A stretch of 32,227 nucleotides of DNA from Synechococcales cyanobacterium M55_K2018_004 (GTDB taxonomy: Bacteria; Cyanobacteriota; Cyanobacteriia; Elainellales; Elainellaceae). The stretch covers positions 1-32,227 of the forward strand of contig DVEB01000158.1 in assembly GCA_015295905.1 (NCBI GenBank), written 5' to 3'. The position numbers and the translations under genes were made by a program. Below are positions 1 through 7,252 of the stretch, piece after piece. The notes under the pieces are model-generated. The model did no database searches. It was not told the origin of the DNA and worked only from the letters and a program-made list of their open reading frames with translations. Positions within the stretch are counted from its first letter, which is position 1; each line of letters begins with the position of its first letter.

Positions 1-193
1 CTGGTCTGGGAATCTGACCGGTCTCAATTAGGTGGGCAATCAGGGTGACGGTGGCAGAGGAATCTTTGCCGCCCGAAAAGGCGATCGCCCAGTGCTTGTA
101 GAAGGAGCCATAGTGTTGGAGCGATTCCGTTGATAGGGCGATCGCTCTAGGCAATGATAGCCGCGCGTCGTCAAATAGACTGAGTGTTTTCAT
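1..193 (-). CDS. PP-loop (PAPS reductase/DndC-like) family protein, N-terminal part
   Basis: Only the first 64 codons are in the window; the gene continues past base 1. The reading frame starts with ATG (193-191, minus strand) and contains the PP-loop ATP-binding motif SGGKDSS at residues 40-46, preceded by a hydrophobic strand (HWAIAF). This motif is typical of the adenine-nucleotide alpha-hydrolase superfamily: PAPS reductases, and the DndC sulfurtransferase-like proteins of DNA phosphorothioation systems. The leader MKTLSLFDDARLSL and the run into GGKDSSATVTL resemble the stand-alone cyanobacterial PAPS-reductase-domain proteins more than assimilatory CysH, but with 64 residues I cannot choose between DNA modification, sulfate reduction or another role. 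The family and frame are well supported; the substrate is not. Confidence 0.75.
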   Translation of the reverse strand, partial: MKTLSLFDDARLSLPRAIALSTESLQHYGSFYKHWAIAFSGGKDSSATVTLIAHLIETGQIPRP

Positions 194-487
194 CTATATC
201 TAGTGGAGAGTCTGGTAGAGAGTGACTCGAAATTAAAATGTTGGCTGTAAACGATGACTCTAGCGTGCCAAACCCGATTTAGCCAACAAGTCTGGGTGTA
301 TGTCACGGTTGCCCTCGGCCTAAATTCCTCTCTCCACTTGGGAGAGAGACTTGGAGAAGCTCGGTGAGGATAATTTTTTCTGGAATTGGGGCTTCACAGC
401 GTGGATCTGCTTGATTAGAGTTCCGGTGTTGTGAGGAAAGAATTGATGACAAGCATGCCCCCCTTTGCAACGAAAAGAGCTTGGTAG
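194..487. other. Gene-free stretch with one dispersed repeat
   Basis: No credible coding frame is seen on either strand. The only recognisable content is a copy of the CTCTCCC/GGGAGAG dispersed repeat (about 301-366). The promoter of the minus-strand PP-loop gene should lie just right of 193, but no convincing -10/-35 pair was identified. Confidence 0.5.
301..366 (+). repeat. Dispersed repeat, CTCTCCC/GGGAGAG family, partial copy
   Basis: The sequence around TTGGGAGAGAGACTT aligns with two other places in the window: 19275-19379 in the same orientation and 1830-1925 inverted. It contains a short palindrome (CTCTCTCC...GGGAGAGAG). This copy stops before the second half of the unit. It is non-coding by appearance. 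Confidence 0.65.
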
Positions 488-640
488 GCGATCGCCTTCA
501 AATCGACAGGGCTGTATGAGTTCGAGCATATAGCAGTTGTGAACCCGGCTGGCGATCGCATCATTGTTGTCAGTTGGGCCAAGGAAGCCGACTATGAGCC
601 CGCGTTTCGGCAGATTGTCTCGACATTGCAGTTTGATTAG
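488..640 (+). pseudogene. C-terminal remnant of a decayed gene
   Basis: The frame from 488 to the TAG at 638-640 reads like the end of a real soluble protein (50 residues ending YEPAFRQIVSTLQFD), with hydrophobic strand IIVVSWA and a HIP1 site. It is preceded in frame by a TAG at 485-487 and has no plausible start with a ribosome-binding site. An upstream in-frame piece with an ATG near 446 is short and unconvincing. The most economical reading is a gene whose 5' part has been deleted or degraded. The C-terminus is reminiscent of PsbP-like or lipoprotein domains, but that is a weak resemblance and I do not assign a family. Confidence 0.5.
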
Positions 641-676
641 TAGCCCAGCCAGCTAGTGGTTTGGGAGAGGCAGAAC

Positions 677-901
677 ATGAACTGGGTACTCATGATTGCA
701 TCGCTAGTTGTGGCGTTTCTCGTCTTCACTTTTCTTGTCAAGGTAGTGAGGGCGGCTATTGGTACGGCGATCGCCCTTGCCCTCGTCGTTTTGGTCTTGC
801 AACTGGTGTTTGGCATTGGCCCTGGAGAATTGTGGCGACAACTAGGGCCAACTCTATTAAGCCTCTGGGATTGGTTGAGAGGACTGATTGCCGGTGCGTA
901 A
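677..901 (+). CDS. Small hydrophobic membrane protein of unknown function
   Basis: A 74-residue protein starting at ATG 677, chosen because GGGAGAGG (662-669) lies at a good distance upstream; a GTG at 656 is in frame but would place that site inside the gene. Two membrane segments are likely: residues about 3-22 (rich in V, L, F) and 27-48 (ALALVVLVLQLVF). A more polar tail with three Trp residues follows (WRQLGP, SLWDWLRG). I do not recognise a named family. It precedes, convergently, the thioesterase gene on the other strand, with 11 bases between the stop codons. The coding call rests on the ribosome-binding site, membrane topology and a clean frame. Confidence 0.6.
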   Translation: MNWVLMIASLVVAFLVFTFLVKVVRAAIGTAIALALVVLVLQLVFGIGPGELWRQLGPTLLSLWDWLRGLIAGA

Positions 902-912
902 TGCCAGTTTGC

Positions 913-1386
913 CTACTGGCCTCTGAGCCGTTGCAACACATCCTGCACTTGGGCAGGGAGTTGGCGGACAATTTTTTTCTTATCCAGGTCAACCGTCACC
1001 AACGTGACCTGAGCCGTCACGTACAACTCCTGCTCATCAGCCGACTCAATCCGATATTCCCAGTTCATTCGCACGCCTTGGAGACTGCTTAGGCGGGTTT
1101 TGACAATGGCCTCTGCCCCCATCTGCACAGACCGGTGATAGCGGATATTGAGTTCCACAACAGGCATTTCGTAGCCCAGATTTACAAGGTCAGAATAGTT
1201 CACACCAAGCGATCGCAAATACTCAACTCGCGCTTCCTCCATCCAAGCAATGTAGGTGCCGTGCCACGCGATGCCGCTGTAGTCAGTCTGGTGGGGATAG
1301 AGCCTAACAACGTGGTGAAACCAGGGTTCGTGAGTGGCTCGCAGGGACGTTTCAATCGCATGGGTGGATTCGAGTTGGGGCTGCAT
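913..1386 (-). CDS. Acyl-CoA thioesterase, YbgC/4HBT hotdog family
   Basis: A single hotdog-fold domain protein of 157 residues if it starts at ATG 1386 (MQPQLES). An in-frame ATG at 1482 would add 32 residues of low similarity to the family and is less likely. The signature is HQTDYSGIAWHGTYIAWME, in which the Asp of TDYSG sits where the catalytic Asp of 4-hydroxybenzoyl-CoA thioesterases and YbgC lies; the long central helix (EEARVEYLRSLG) follows. The family hydrolyses acyl- or aroyl-CoA thioesters. In cyanobacteria one member removes CoA from 1,4-dihydroxy-2-naphthoyl-CoA in phylloquinone synthesis, but that role cannot be assigned from sequence alone here. It is a monocistronic minus-strand gene. 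Confidence 0.85.
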   Translation of the reverse strand: MQPQLESTHAIETSLRATHEPWFHHVVRLYPHQTDYSGIAWHGTYIAWMEEARVEYLRSLGVNYSDLVNLGYEMPVVELNIRYHRSVQMGAEAIVKTRLSSLQGVRMNWEYRIESADEQELYVTAQVTLVTVDLDKKKIVRQLPAQVQDVLQRLRGQ

Positions 1387-1536
1387 AAGCAATCGCGTTC
1401 CTGAAATCTTCGCTATCTCAGTGTGAATATATCTCAGTGTGAAGGGGGTGATGGGCGATCGCGCACCACCATCTATCCTCACCCTAACAAAACTGAGGCT
1501 GTTCTTCCGAGTCTTGAGTCATAAATGTCTTGAGTC

Positions 1537-1765
1537 GTATGGCACCATACGCATAGGCTAGGACAAAGCGTTTGGTGGAAAACCCTGCTGCACGAGCGTT
1601 CCCACCAAACGCTTTTAACGTGAATTCGGGATAAGCTGAAACCCTTGCTGTTTCGTGCGCGTCGCGCACGAAACAGCAAGGGTTTTGGGGCACCGCGCCC
1701 GGCGCGGTGCCCCACCCTCTTAACCCGAACTGACGTTTTTTACATCATGAGTGCGTAGCGTCATA
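1537..1765 (-). repeat. Family-2 palindromic element, interrupted by a family-1 element
   Basis: Read on the minus strand, the outer pieces are those of family 2. One end at 1738-1765 reads CTACGCACTCATGATGTAAA, the other at 1537-1565 contains CCTATGCGTATGG, and the hairpin is at 1566-1614 with arms based on AAGCGTTTGGTGG and CCACCAAACGCTT. Between the first end and the hairpin lies a complete family-1 element (1617-1737). Uninterrupted family-2 copies are at 7987-8092 and 11986-12090. Confidence 0.7.
1617..1737 (+). mobile_element. Family-1 palindromic element, copy 1 (MITE-like)
   Basis: A 121-bp unit with ends AACGTGAATTCGGG (1617) and, inverted, AACCCGAACTGACGTT (to 1737). Hairpin A has arms of about 20 bp around CGTGCGCG/CGCGCACG. 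Hairpin B is built on GGGGCACCGCGC/GCGCGGTGCCCC. No protein is encoded. This copy lies inside a family-2 element. Confidence 0.8.
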
Positions 1766-1829
1766 AACAACGCTTATCGCTAGTAATTCATGGCCTGGCA
1801 GTGCGGTTGTGGAGAGCATGTCGTCTTCG

Positions 1830-1925
1830 CAAGCCCTCATGCCCCAGCCCCTGTTCCCAACCCAGGAGCAGGAGAGCCGAGCATCTTAAAGTCTTGCTCT
1901 CCCACGTTGGCAGGGGGATTAAAGT
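1830..1925 (-). repeat. Dispersed repeat, CTCTCCC/GGGAGAG family, inverted copy
   Basis: The reverse complement aligns with 19275-19379. Shared parts include GCCCTCAT with CCCCAGCCC, a GAGCAGGAGAGCC core and GCATCTTAAAGTCTTGCTC. It is about full length but more diverged than the copy at 19275. Confidence 0.6.
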
Positions 1926-1989
1926 GCCATGCACCCGATCGCTCCTGCCTTGTAGCCTGAATCCAAAGTCAGTCTTGAAATTCCATGGC

Positions 1990-2115
1990 ATGCTGCGATT
2001 CGGACGTATGATTCGGTTGAGAGACGCCTATAAACTTTTGTTTTTAAGCGCGGCTTTTGGCGTTTCAAGTGTCATTATTTACTACGGTTATTTCGGCTTG
2101 AAGACGTTCAGGTAG
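1990..2115 (+). CDS. Possible small membrane peptide upstream of the stress protein gene
   Basis: A frame of 41 codons from ATG 1990, or 35 from ATG 2008, ends at TAG 2113-2115, eight bases before the universal stress protein start. The product has a basic N-terminus (MIRLRDAYK) followed by one hydrophobic segment (LLFLSAAFGVSSVIIYYGYF) and a short basic tail, the layout of a single-pass small protein with a positive-inside start. There is no strong ribosome-binding site and I recognise no family. The tight spacing to the next gene suggests translational coupling if it is real. It could also be leader sequence that is open by chance. Confidence 0.4.
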   Translation: MLRFGRMIRLRDAYKLLFLSAAFGVSSVIIYYGYFGLKTFR

Positions 2116-2123
2116 AGGCAACT

Positions 2124-2975
2124 ATGATAGAAAAAATTTTGCTGGCAGAGTCAGGCACCGGTAAGGCGGCTGAGATGTTGAAGACTTTGATGGAGATTCC
2201 CACGTTTAAGGCGGCAAACGTGACAGTTCTGCACGTTGTCACGCCGCAGACGACCACCGAAGCCATGACAGAAAAGTGGGAGGAGGGCGGCAAAATTCTT
2301 GCTAACACGATTCAAACCCTCGGGCTCGACCCCGCCAAGTCAAACTCTGTGATGCGAGCAGGAGACCCGAAAGATATTGTGCTGCGAGTTGCCGATGAAA
2401 TTGATGCCGACCTGATCATCATGGGGTCTCGTGGCCTGAAGCGCATCCAGTCCATCCTTGAAAACTCTGTGAGCCAATACGTCTTTCAGTTGGCCTCTCG
2501 CACGATGTTGCTGGTCAAAGATGAGATTTACATCAAGAAAATTAATCGCATCATGGTGGCCATGGATAAGTCTGAGGCCGCTCAAGAAACCTTGCGGATG
2601 GCGCTCAACATCCTGCGCGATATCAAAGGTGGACAGCTCATTCTGGTCCACACCAATCCAGATATGAAGTTGAAGCCTGATGAAATTGCCAAGAATGCGG
2701 AGGAAGACCCAATCCTGATTCCAGCGATCGCCGAAGCTAAGCGGATGGGGATTCCCTACAAAGCAGTCTCGCCCGTTGGCAAACCAGGCGAACGGATCTG
2801 CCAAGCTGCCGAAGAACTGAACGTTGACCTGCTGATGCTTGGTTCACCCGATCGCCGCCCCTCCATCGCCAAAGGGTTGCCTGACCTCGATCGGCTGCTG
2901 GGACAATCTCTATCAGACTATGTGCGGGTATATGCCAACTGCCCAGTCATGCTGGTTCGCACCGCTGCGGCGTAG
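2124..2975 (+). CDS. Universal stress protein, tandem UspA domains
   Basis: A 283-residue cytoplasmic protein made of two UspA domains, roughly residues 1-133 and 138-283. The first ends with IIMGSRGLKRIQSILENSVS, which follows the UspA nucleotide-binding pattern G-X2-G-X9-(G)-S, with Asn in the third glycine position. The second repeats the layout less strictly (LLMLGSPDRR ... GQSLSDYV) and has lost the glycine spacing, so nucleotide binding there is doubtful. The start ATG 2124 follows AGAGGCAACT. Proteins of this family respond to stress and sometimes bind ATP; no specific role can be read here. The MADPF-like frame on the opposite strand is only its shadow. Upstream is a possible coupled small peptide, downstream a remnant of a family-2 element. 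Confidence 0.9.
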   Translation: MIEKILLAESGTGKAAEMLKTLMEIPTFKAANVTVLHVVTPQTTTEAMTEKWEEGGKILANTIQTLGLDPAKSNSVMRAGDPKDIVLRVADEIDADLIIMGSRGLKRIQSILENSVSQYVFQLASRTMLLVKDEIYIKKINRIMVAMDKSEAAQETLRMALNILRDIKGGQLILVHTNPDMKLKPDEIAKNAEEDPILIPAIAEAKRMGIPYKAVSPVGKPGERICQAAEELNVDLLMLGSPDRRPSIAKGLPDLDRLLGQSLSDYVRVYANCPVMLVRTAAA

Positions 2976-2980
2976 TCGTT

Positions 2981-3029
2981 AGCATGATGTAAAAAGCGTT
3001 GTTCTAACCTATGCGTGTAGCGCTATAGT
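2981..3029 (+). repeat. Family-2 element lacking its hairpin
   Basis: The left inner part GCATGATGTAAAA and the right end CTAACCTATGCGTGTAGCGC match the intact copies at 7987-8092 and 11986-12090. The long hairpin that separates them there is missing, leaving GCGTTGTT between. It lies just after the stress protein stop codon. Confidence 0.65.
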
Positions 3030-3059
3030 AGTCATGAAGAAATAAGAGCTATACCATGG

Positions 3060-4085
3060 GTGGCTCTCTCTCTAGGTCTAGGGTCTAAGCATCTGACTGT
3101 TGTTCTACTCACCCCTTGCTTGCCAAAAAATTTCCTTGCCCCCCGCAACCGCACAATTCAATTGACGGAAGCAGAGCGATCGCTCTATAGGAGTCGCTTG
3201 CTTCGTATTTCTCGTTCTGTAACACCTGCTGACATCCTCAACCACACCATTCACCAGGACTTATTCGATCTCCTAGACTGGCTCCCTGTAAACTTCGTTG
3301 ACTTGTTGTTTGTTGACCCCCCCTACAACCTCAACAAACGCTTCAACGGCATGACCACTCGACGGCGATCGCCCCTGGAGTACATCGATTGGCTCGACTC
3401 CTGGATGGCACGCTTAGTCCGCATCCTCAAGCCCACAGCATCGGTGTACCTCTGTGGCGATTGGCAGTCTTCCCTCGCCCTACAGACCATTGCTGAACGC
3501 TACTTCATCCTGCGTAACCGCATCACCTGGGAACGAGAAAAAGGCCGGGGTGCTCGCTATAACTGGAAAAACTGCTCTGAAGACATTTGGTTCTGCACGG
3601 TGTCAAACCAATATTACTTCTCCGCCGAGTCTGTTCGTCTGAAGCGCCGGGTCATCGCTCCCTACACAACCAATGGCACACCCAAAGACTGGGAACGGAC
3701 CAGCGCCGGTAACTTTCGCCTCACGGCAGCTTCAAACCTTTGGACTGATCTGACCGTCCCTTTCTGGTCAATGCCCGAAAACACCGATCATCCCACGCAA
3801 AAGCCAGAGAAGCTCCTAGCCAAAATCATCCTGGCCAGCACCCCGCCTGGAGCAGTTGTCTTTGACCCATTCCTGGGATCGGGCACAACGTCTGTCGTAG
3901 CCAAGAAACTCGATCGGCAATACATCGGCATCGAGATTGACGAGTACTATGCCTGCTTAGCAGAAAAGCGATTAGACCTAGCTAAGCGCGATCGCCGCAT
4001 TCAAGGCTACGACGACCACGTGTTCTGGGAACGCAACTCTTTCCCCTACCTAAAAAATTCTTCCTCCAGTGAGGTTTCCCCCTGA
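3060..4085 (+). CDS. Solitary beta-class DNA methyltransferase (N4-cytosine or N6-adenine)
   Basis: A 341-residue SAM-dependent DNA methyltransferase. Catalytic motif IV is DPPYN at residues 86-90 and the SAM-binding motif I is DPFLGSGTT at about 269-277, followed by IGIEIDEYY. Motif IV preceding motif I is the beta-class order, with the target-recognition region in between (residues about 130-250, including TWEREKGRGARYNWKN). No restriction endonuclease gene is next to it, so it looks like an orphan enzyme. From memory it resembles the widespread cyanobacterial enzyme whose Synechocystis member modifies GGCC, but this needs an alignment. The start GTG 3060 is the first available; the N-terminal 55 residues are poorly recognisable and the true start may be later. 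Confidence 0.88.
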   Translation: MALSLGLGSKHLTVVLLTPCLPKNFLAPRNRTIQLTEAERSLYRSRLLRISRSVTPADILNHTIHQDLFDLLDWLPVNFVDLLFVDPPYNLNKRFNGMTTRRRSPLEYIDWLDSWMARLVRILKPTASVYLCGDWQSSLALQTIAERYFILRNRITWEREKGRGARYNWKNCSEDIWFCTVSNQYYFSAESVRLKRRVIAPYTTNGTPKDWERTSAGNFRLTAASNLWTDLTVPFWSMPENTDHPTQKPEKLLAKIILASTPPGAVVFDPFLGSGTTSVVAKKLDRQYIGIEIDEYYACLAEKRLDLAKRDRRIQGYDDHVFWERNSFPYLKNSSSSEVSP

Positions 4086-4106
4086 AGGAAGTAGACTGCT
4101 ATATCA

Positions 4107-4229
4107 AATGTGAATTCGGGATAAGCTGAAATCCTCGCTGGTTCGTGCGCGACGCACACGGACCAGCAAAGGTTTTAGGGCACCGCGCACGGCGCGGTGC
4201 CCTAAAACCCTCTTAACCCGAACTGACAA
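4107..4229 (+). mobile_element. Family-1 palindromic element, copy 2
   Basis: The left end is AATGTGAATTCGGGATAAG and the right end TTAACCCGAACTGACAA. Hairpin A pairs GCTGGTTCGTGCG with CGCACACGGACCAGC using wobble or near-matched bases. Hairpin B is AGGGCACCGCGC/GCGCGGTGCCCT, extended by AAAACCCT. It sits between two convergent genes (methyltransferase and psbM) and could act as a two-way terminator. Confidence 0.8.
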
Positions 4230-4338
4230 TAATCAGGCCTTGAACCGTAATGGAAGACTCCCCACTATCGGCTCAAGAAGTATTTCTGAATGAAGTGATA
4301 CTCAGAAGCTAGGACGAACCAAAAACTACGACGAAACC

Positions 4339-4455
4339 CTACTTTGATTCCTTGCTCTCACGGCTCGCCGTCTGGATGTAGAGAATTAGCAGAAATACAG
4401 TTGGAACCAACACAAACAAAATGCTTGCAATAAACCCTAGCTCATTGACCTGCAT
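4339..4455 (-). CDS. psbM: Photosystem II reaction center protein M
   Basis: A 38-residue single-pass thylakoid protein on the minus strand, read from ATG 4455 to TAG 4339. The sequence begins [17 protein letters not shown] and continues with [11 protein letters not shown], the family hallmark: short lumenal N-terminus, one membrane helix, and a polar tail ([10 protein letters not shown]). PsbM sits at the dimer interface of photosystem II near the Q_B side and helps dimer stability. Its usual length is 33-38 residues, so it is complete. It is followed on the same strand side by a family-1 element and lies in the same direction as the ferredoxin gene 180 bases upstream. It is too short for simple length-filtered gene finding. 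Confidence 0.95.
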   Translation of the reverse strand: MQVNELGFIASILFVLVPTVFLLILYIQTASRESKESK

Positions 4456-4635
4456 AAAACCCAACCTCTCAACTTAGCGTTAAACACAGCATTTCTTAGA
4501 GATAAGGATATCACCAGACGGGTAGCAATTCGGGTGATTTGAACGACGTGCAAGAAATCCCTCACGCCTCAATGGTTCCAGCCTCACCGGAGAATGGCTG
4601 CAATCCCTAGACATCCTGCTTCAGTCCTGCCCATT

Positions 4636-5058
4636 TCAACCCTTCTGCGGTTTCGTCCGCACACTCACAGGGCCATGCACAAGCGTCTGGCAGGCCAAAC
4701 GATAGGTTGCTGGCTTCTTCTTCAACTTAACGTTCTCTACGGGGGTGCGCGGCGACAAGTTTTCCATCCCCTCAACCACTTCCACTAGGCAGGTGCCACA
4801 CTGCCCATAGCCACCGCAGTTCATCAACTTACCTGCAAAGGTATAGAGGTCCACTCCGTTTTCCATGGCCTTAAATCGCAGGTTCGCCCCATCTGTTGCA
4901 AAGACAACCTTGTCTTCCTTAACAAAAGTTATTGTTACCGACTGAAATGCCTTAGGCGGTTCAGACGCCTCCGTTTCAGTTTGGTCGGGCACATTCTCCT
5001 GGGGTTCTCGCTCTTGAGAAGAAGTGGATGCCTGCTCAATTTCGCTGCTATTCACCAT
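4636..5058 (-). CDS. 2Fe-2S ferredoxin with acidic N-terminal extension
   Basis: A 140-residue protein with a ferredoxin fold from about residue 39 ([14 protein letters not shown]). Cysteine ligands are C81, C87, C90 and C123, so spacing is C-X5-C-X2-C, one residue longer than the C-X4-C-X2-C of photosynthetic plant-type PetF. It is therefore closer to the adrenodoxin/bacterial-type arrangement and probably not the main electron acceptor of photosystem I. Residues 1-37 are rich in Glu, Gln, Ser and Pro, look disordered and lack a transit or signal peptide. The gene is divergent from psbB across a 268-base spacer, suggesting shared regulation and possibly a role in photosystem II assembly or repair; that role is inference. 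Start ATG 5058. Confidence 0.88.
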   Translation of the reverse strand: MVNSSEIEQASTSSQEREPQENVPDQTETEASEPPKAFQSVTITFVKEDKVVFATDGANLRFKAMENGVDLYTFAGKLMNCGGYGQCGTCLVEVVEGMENLSPRTPVENVKLKKKPATYRLACQTLVHGPVSVRTKPQKG

Positions 5059-5326
5059 TCAATACCTCTCACTGAAACAATTCCAGCACGGCTGTAGCCC
5101 TCTCAAATCCTACTTGCATTCACTACAGGTGCCCGATACACTTCTTTATACACGTTCATTTTTACAATCGCATAGTCTCACGATTGAAAATCTTAAACCT
5201 GATCGCCGGGATACAAGGATTTCCAGTCGTTAAGGCTTTGGGTGATGCTTGATCTGGTAGTCTTACTAGTATCCGGCACCTTAATAAACCGCTAAAGCGT
5301 TGAAAAGATTAGGAGGAGCGTAGTCG

Positions 5327-6859
5327 ATGGGACTACCTTGGTACCGCGTACACACTGTCGTTCTGAATGACCCAGGGCGATTGATTGCTGTACACCTGAT
5401 GCACACTGCCCTAGTCGCTGGCTGGGCTGGCTCTATGGCTCTCTACGAGCTAGCTATCTATGATCCGAGTGACCCTGTGCTTAACCCCATGTGGCGGCAA
5501 GGCATGTTTGTGATGCCCTTCATGGCTCGCTTAGGGGTGACCCAGTCCTGGGGAGGGTGGAGCATTACGGGTGAAACTGCTGTCAATCCCGGTTTCTGGT
5601 CATTTGAAGGCGTTGCTGCTGCTCATATTATTCTCTCTGGTTTGTTGTTCCTAGCTGCCTGCTGGCACTGGGTCTATTGGGATCTGGAACTGTTTAGAGA
5701 TCCTCGCACCGGCGAACCAGCACTGGATCTGCCTAAGATGTTTGGCATCCATCTGTTTCTCTCCGGTCTTCTCTGTTTTGGATTTGGCGCCTTCCATCTG
5801 ACTGGTCTCTTCGGCCCCGGTATGTGGGTTTCTGATCCCTACGGCCTGACTGGAAGTGTCCAGCCCGTTGCGCCAGCTTGGGGGCCAGAAGGGTTCAACC
5901 CCTTCAACCCGGGCGGCATTGTTGCCCACCATATTGCTGCTGGCATTGTTGGTATCATTGCAGGTCTATTTCACTTGACGGTTCGTCCTCCTGAGCGTTT
6001 ATACAAAGCCCTCAGGATGGGCAATATTGAGACTGTCCTTTCCAGTAGTATTGCTGCTGTGTTCTTTGCAGCATTTGTTGTGGCTGGAACAATGTGGTAC
6101 GGCAGTGCAGCAACCCCTATTGAGCTGTTTGGCCCCACCCGCTATCAGTGGGATAATGGCTATTTTCAGCAAGAGATCAATCGTCGTGTCCAGGCTAGCG
6201 TAGCGGATGGTGCAACCTTCTCTGAAGCTTGGTCGAAGATCCCTGAGAAGCTTGCTTTCTACGATTACGTGGGCAATAACCCTGCCAAGGGTGGCTTGTT
6301 CCGTACTGGCCCTATGAATAAGGGTGATGGCTTGGCGCAGGCATGGCAAGGGCACGCGGTTTTCAAGGATGGTGAGGGTCGTGAACTCTTTGTGCGGCGC
6401 ATCCCCAACTTCTTTGAGAACTTCCCTGTAGTTCTGACCGATGCCGATGGCATCGTTCGGGCTGACATTCCCTTCCGTCGGGCTGAGTCTAAGTACAGCT
6501 TTGAGCAGACTGGTGTGACGGTTAGCTTCTATGGTGGTGCGCTCGATGGCCAGACCTTCAAGGATCCTGCGCAGGTGAAAGCGTTCGCTCGTAAGGCTCA
6601 GTTAGGTGAGATCTTCACCTTCGACCGTGAAACCCTCAAGTCTGACGGGGTGTTCCGCACCAGTCCTCGTGGTTGGTTTACCTTTGGTCACGCCGTATTT
6701 GCGCTGCTCTTCTTCTTTGGTCACATCTGGCATGGTTCTCGAACCCTGTTCCGCGATGTGTTCGCTGGGATTGATCCTGATCTCTCTGAAGAGCAAGTTG
6801 AGTGGGGCTTCTTCCAGAAAGTGGGTGATAAGACGACCCGACGTAAGGAAGCGGTCTAG
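5327..6859 (+). CDS. psbB: Photosystem II chlorophyll a core antenna CP47
   Basis: A 510-residue integral thylakoid protein starting [19 protein letters not shown], the invariant CP47 beginning. It binds chlorophyll a as the inner antenna and passes excitation to the D1/D2 core. Six membrane helices alternate with His-containing segments (for example [63 protein letters not shown]). The large lumenal loop lies between helices five and six, at about residues 260-445. Length is normal. AGGAGG (5311-5316) precedes ATG 5327 by ten bases. psbT follows 162 bases downstream, the classical order. A 13-bp stem at 6873-6903 lies between them and may cause partial termination or processing. Confidence 0.98.
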   Translation: MGLPWYRVHTVVLNDPGRLIAVHLMHTALVAGWAGSMALYELAIYDPSDPVLNPMWRQGMFVMPFMARLGVTQSWGGWSITGETAVNPGFWSFEGVAAAHIILSGLLFLAACWHWVYWDLELFRDPRTGEPALDLPKMFGIHLFLSGLLCFGFGAFHLTGLFGPGMWVSDPYGLTGSVQPVAPAWGPEGFNPFNPGGIVAHHIAAGIVGIIAGLFHLTVRPPERLYKALRMGNIETVLSSSIAAVFFAAFVVAGTMWYGSAATPIELFGPTRYQWDNGYFQQEINRRVQASVADGATFSEAWSKIPEKLAFYDYVGNNPAKGGLFRTGPMNKGDGLAQAWQGHAVFKDGEGRELFVRRIPNFFENFPVVLTDADGIVRADIPFRRAESKYSFEQTGVTVSFYGGALDGQTFKDPAQVKAFARKAQLGEIFTFDRETLKSDGVFRTSPRGWFTFGHAVFALLFFFGHIWHGSRTLFRDVFAGIDPDLSEEQVEWGFFQKVGDKTTRRKEAV

Positions 6860-6872
6860 TCCGACGTTCTCT

Positions 6873-6908
6873 CTGGAAGCGATGGATCAGCCATTGCTTC
6901 CAGCATCT
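6873..6908 (+). terminator. Stem-loop between psbB and psbT
   Basis: Arms CTGGAAGCGATGG (6873-6885) and CCATTGCTTCCAG (6891-6903) pair over 13 positions with one G-T wobble and a five-base loop; the following CATCTTT is a weak T tract. Attenuation or an RNA-processing site is as likely as full termination, because psbT lies downstream on the same strand. Confidence 0.55.
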
Positions 6909-7021
6909 TTATCAGTTCAGATTGATCGAAGTTTGAAACAGGTGACAGAGGCTTGAACTCTTGGCGCTGTTTCAGTTGCTTTTTCTCTTTTGACGACATC
7001 GCTTGTTGGGAGTCAAAAATT

Positions 7022-7123
7022 ATGGAAGCTCTGGTTTACGTCTTTATTCTCATCTGCACCCTTGGATTGCTGTTCTTTGCGATCGCCTTCCGTGAACCGC
7101 CTCGGATTCAGAAAAAAGACTAA
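7022..7123 (+). CDS. psbT: Photosystem II reaction center protein T
   Basis: A 33-residue single-pass thylakoid protein from ATG 7022 to TAA 7121-7123. The sequence is [15 protein letters not shown] followed by [14 protein letters not shown], the strongly conserved PsbT ending, with tail QKKD. PsbT is located near the photosystem II dimer interface and helps D1/D2 stability and repair. It is complete and of normal length (31-35). It lies 162 bases after psbB in the same direction, the order also found in chloroplast genomes. It is too short for length-filtered ORF lists. Confidence 0.96.
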   Translation: MEALVYVFILICTLGLLFFAIAFREPPRIQKKD

Positions 7124-7191
7124 TCCTGTTGTATTTTTCAATTATTGAGATAGGATTAAATCGATTTCGGGTTGGTCACTGACCTGAGCTT

Positions 7192-7252
7192 TCCTCAGAT
7201 TTTGGGTAGACTTTTCCTATCTACCTTGACTGAGGCTCCAGCTCAGGTTTTC
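7192..7252 (+). terminator. Terminator of the psbB-psbT unit
   Basis: A long imperfect stem pairs ACCTGAGCT (7193-7201) with AGCTCAGGT near 7240-7248, with inner pairs CTCAG/CTGAG and a top helix GGTAGA/TCTACC. TTTTCG follows. It lies 69 bases after psbT and 120 bases before nrdR, where a transcription end is expected. Confidence 0.65.

Noticed and set aside
320-529. 69-residue minus-strand frame
   Set aside because: It overlaps a dispersed repeat and the gene remnant, has no ribosome-binding site and no protein-like pattern.
4594-4788. 64-residue plus-strand frame opposite the ferredoxin gene
   Set aside because: It overlaps the clear ferredoxin coding sequence on the opposite strand and has no family features.
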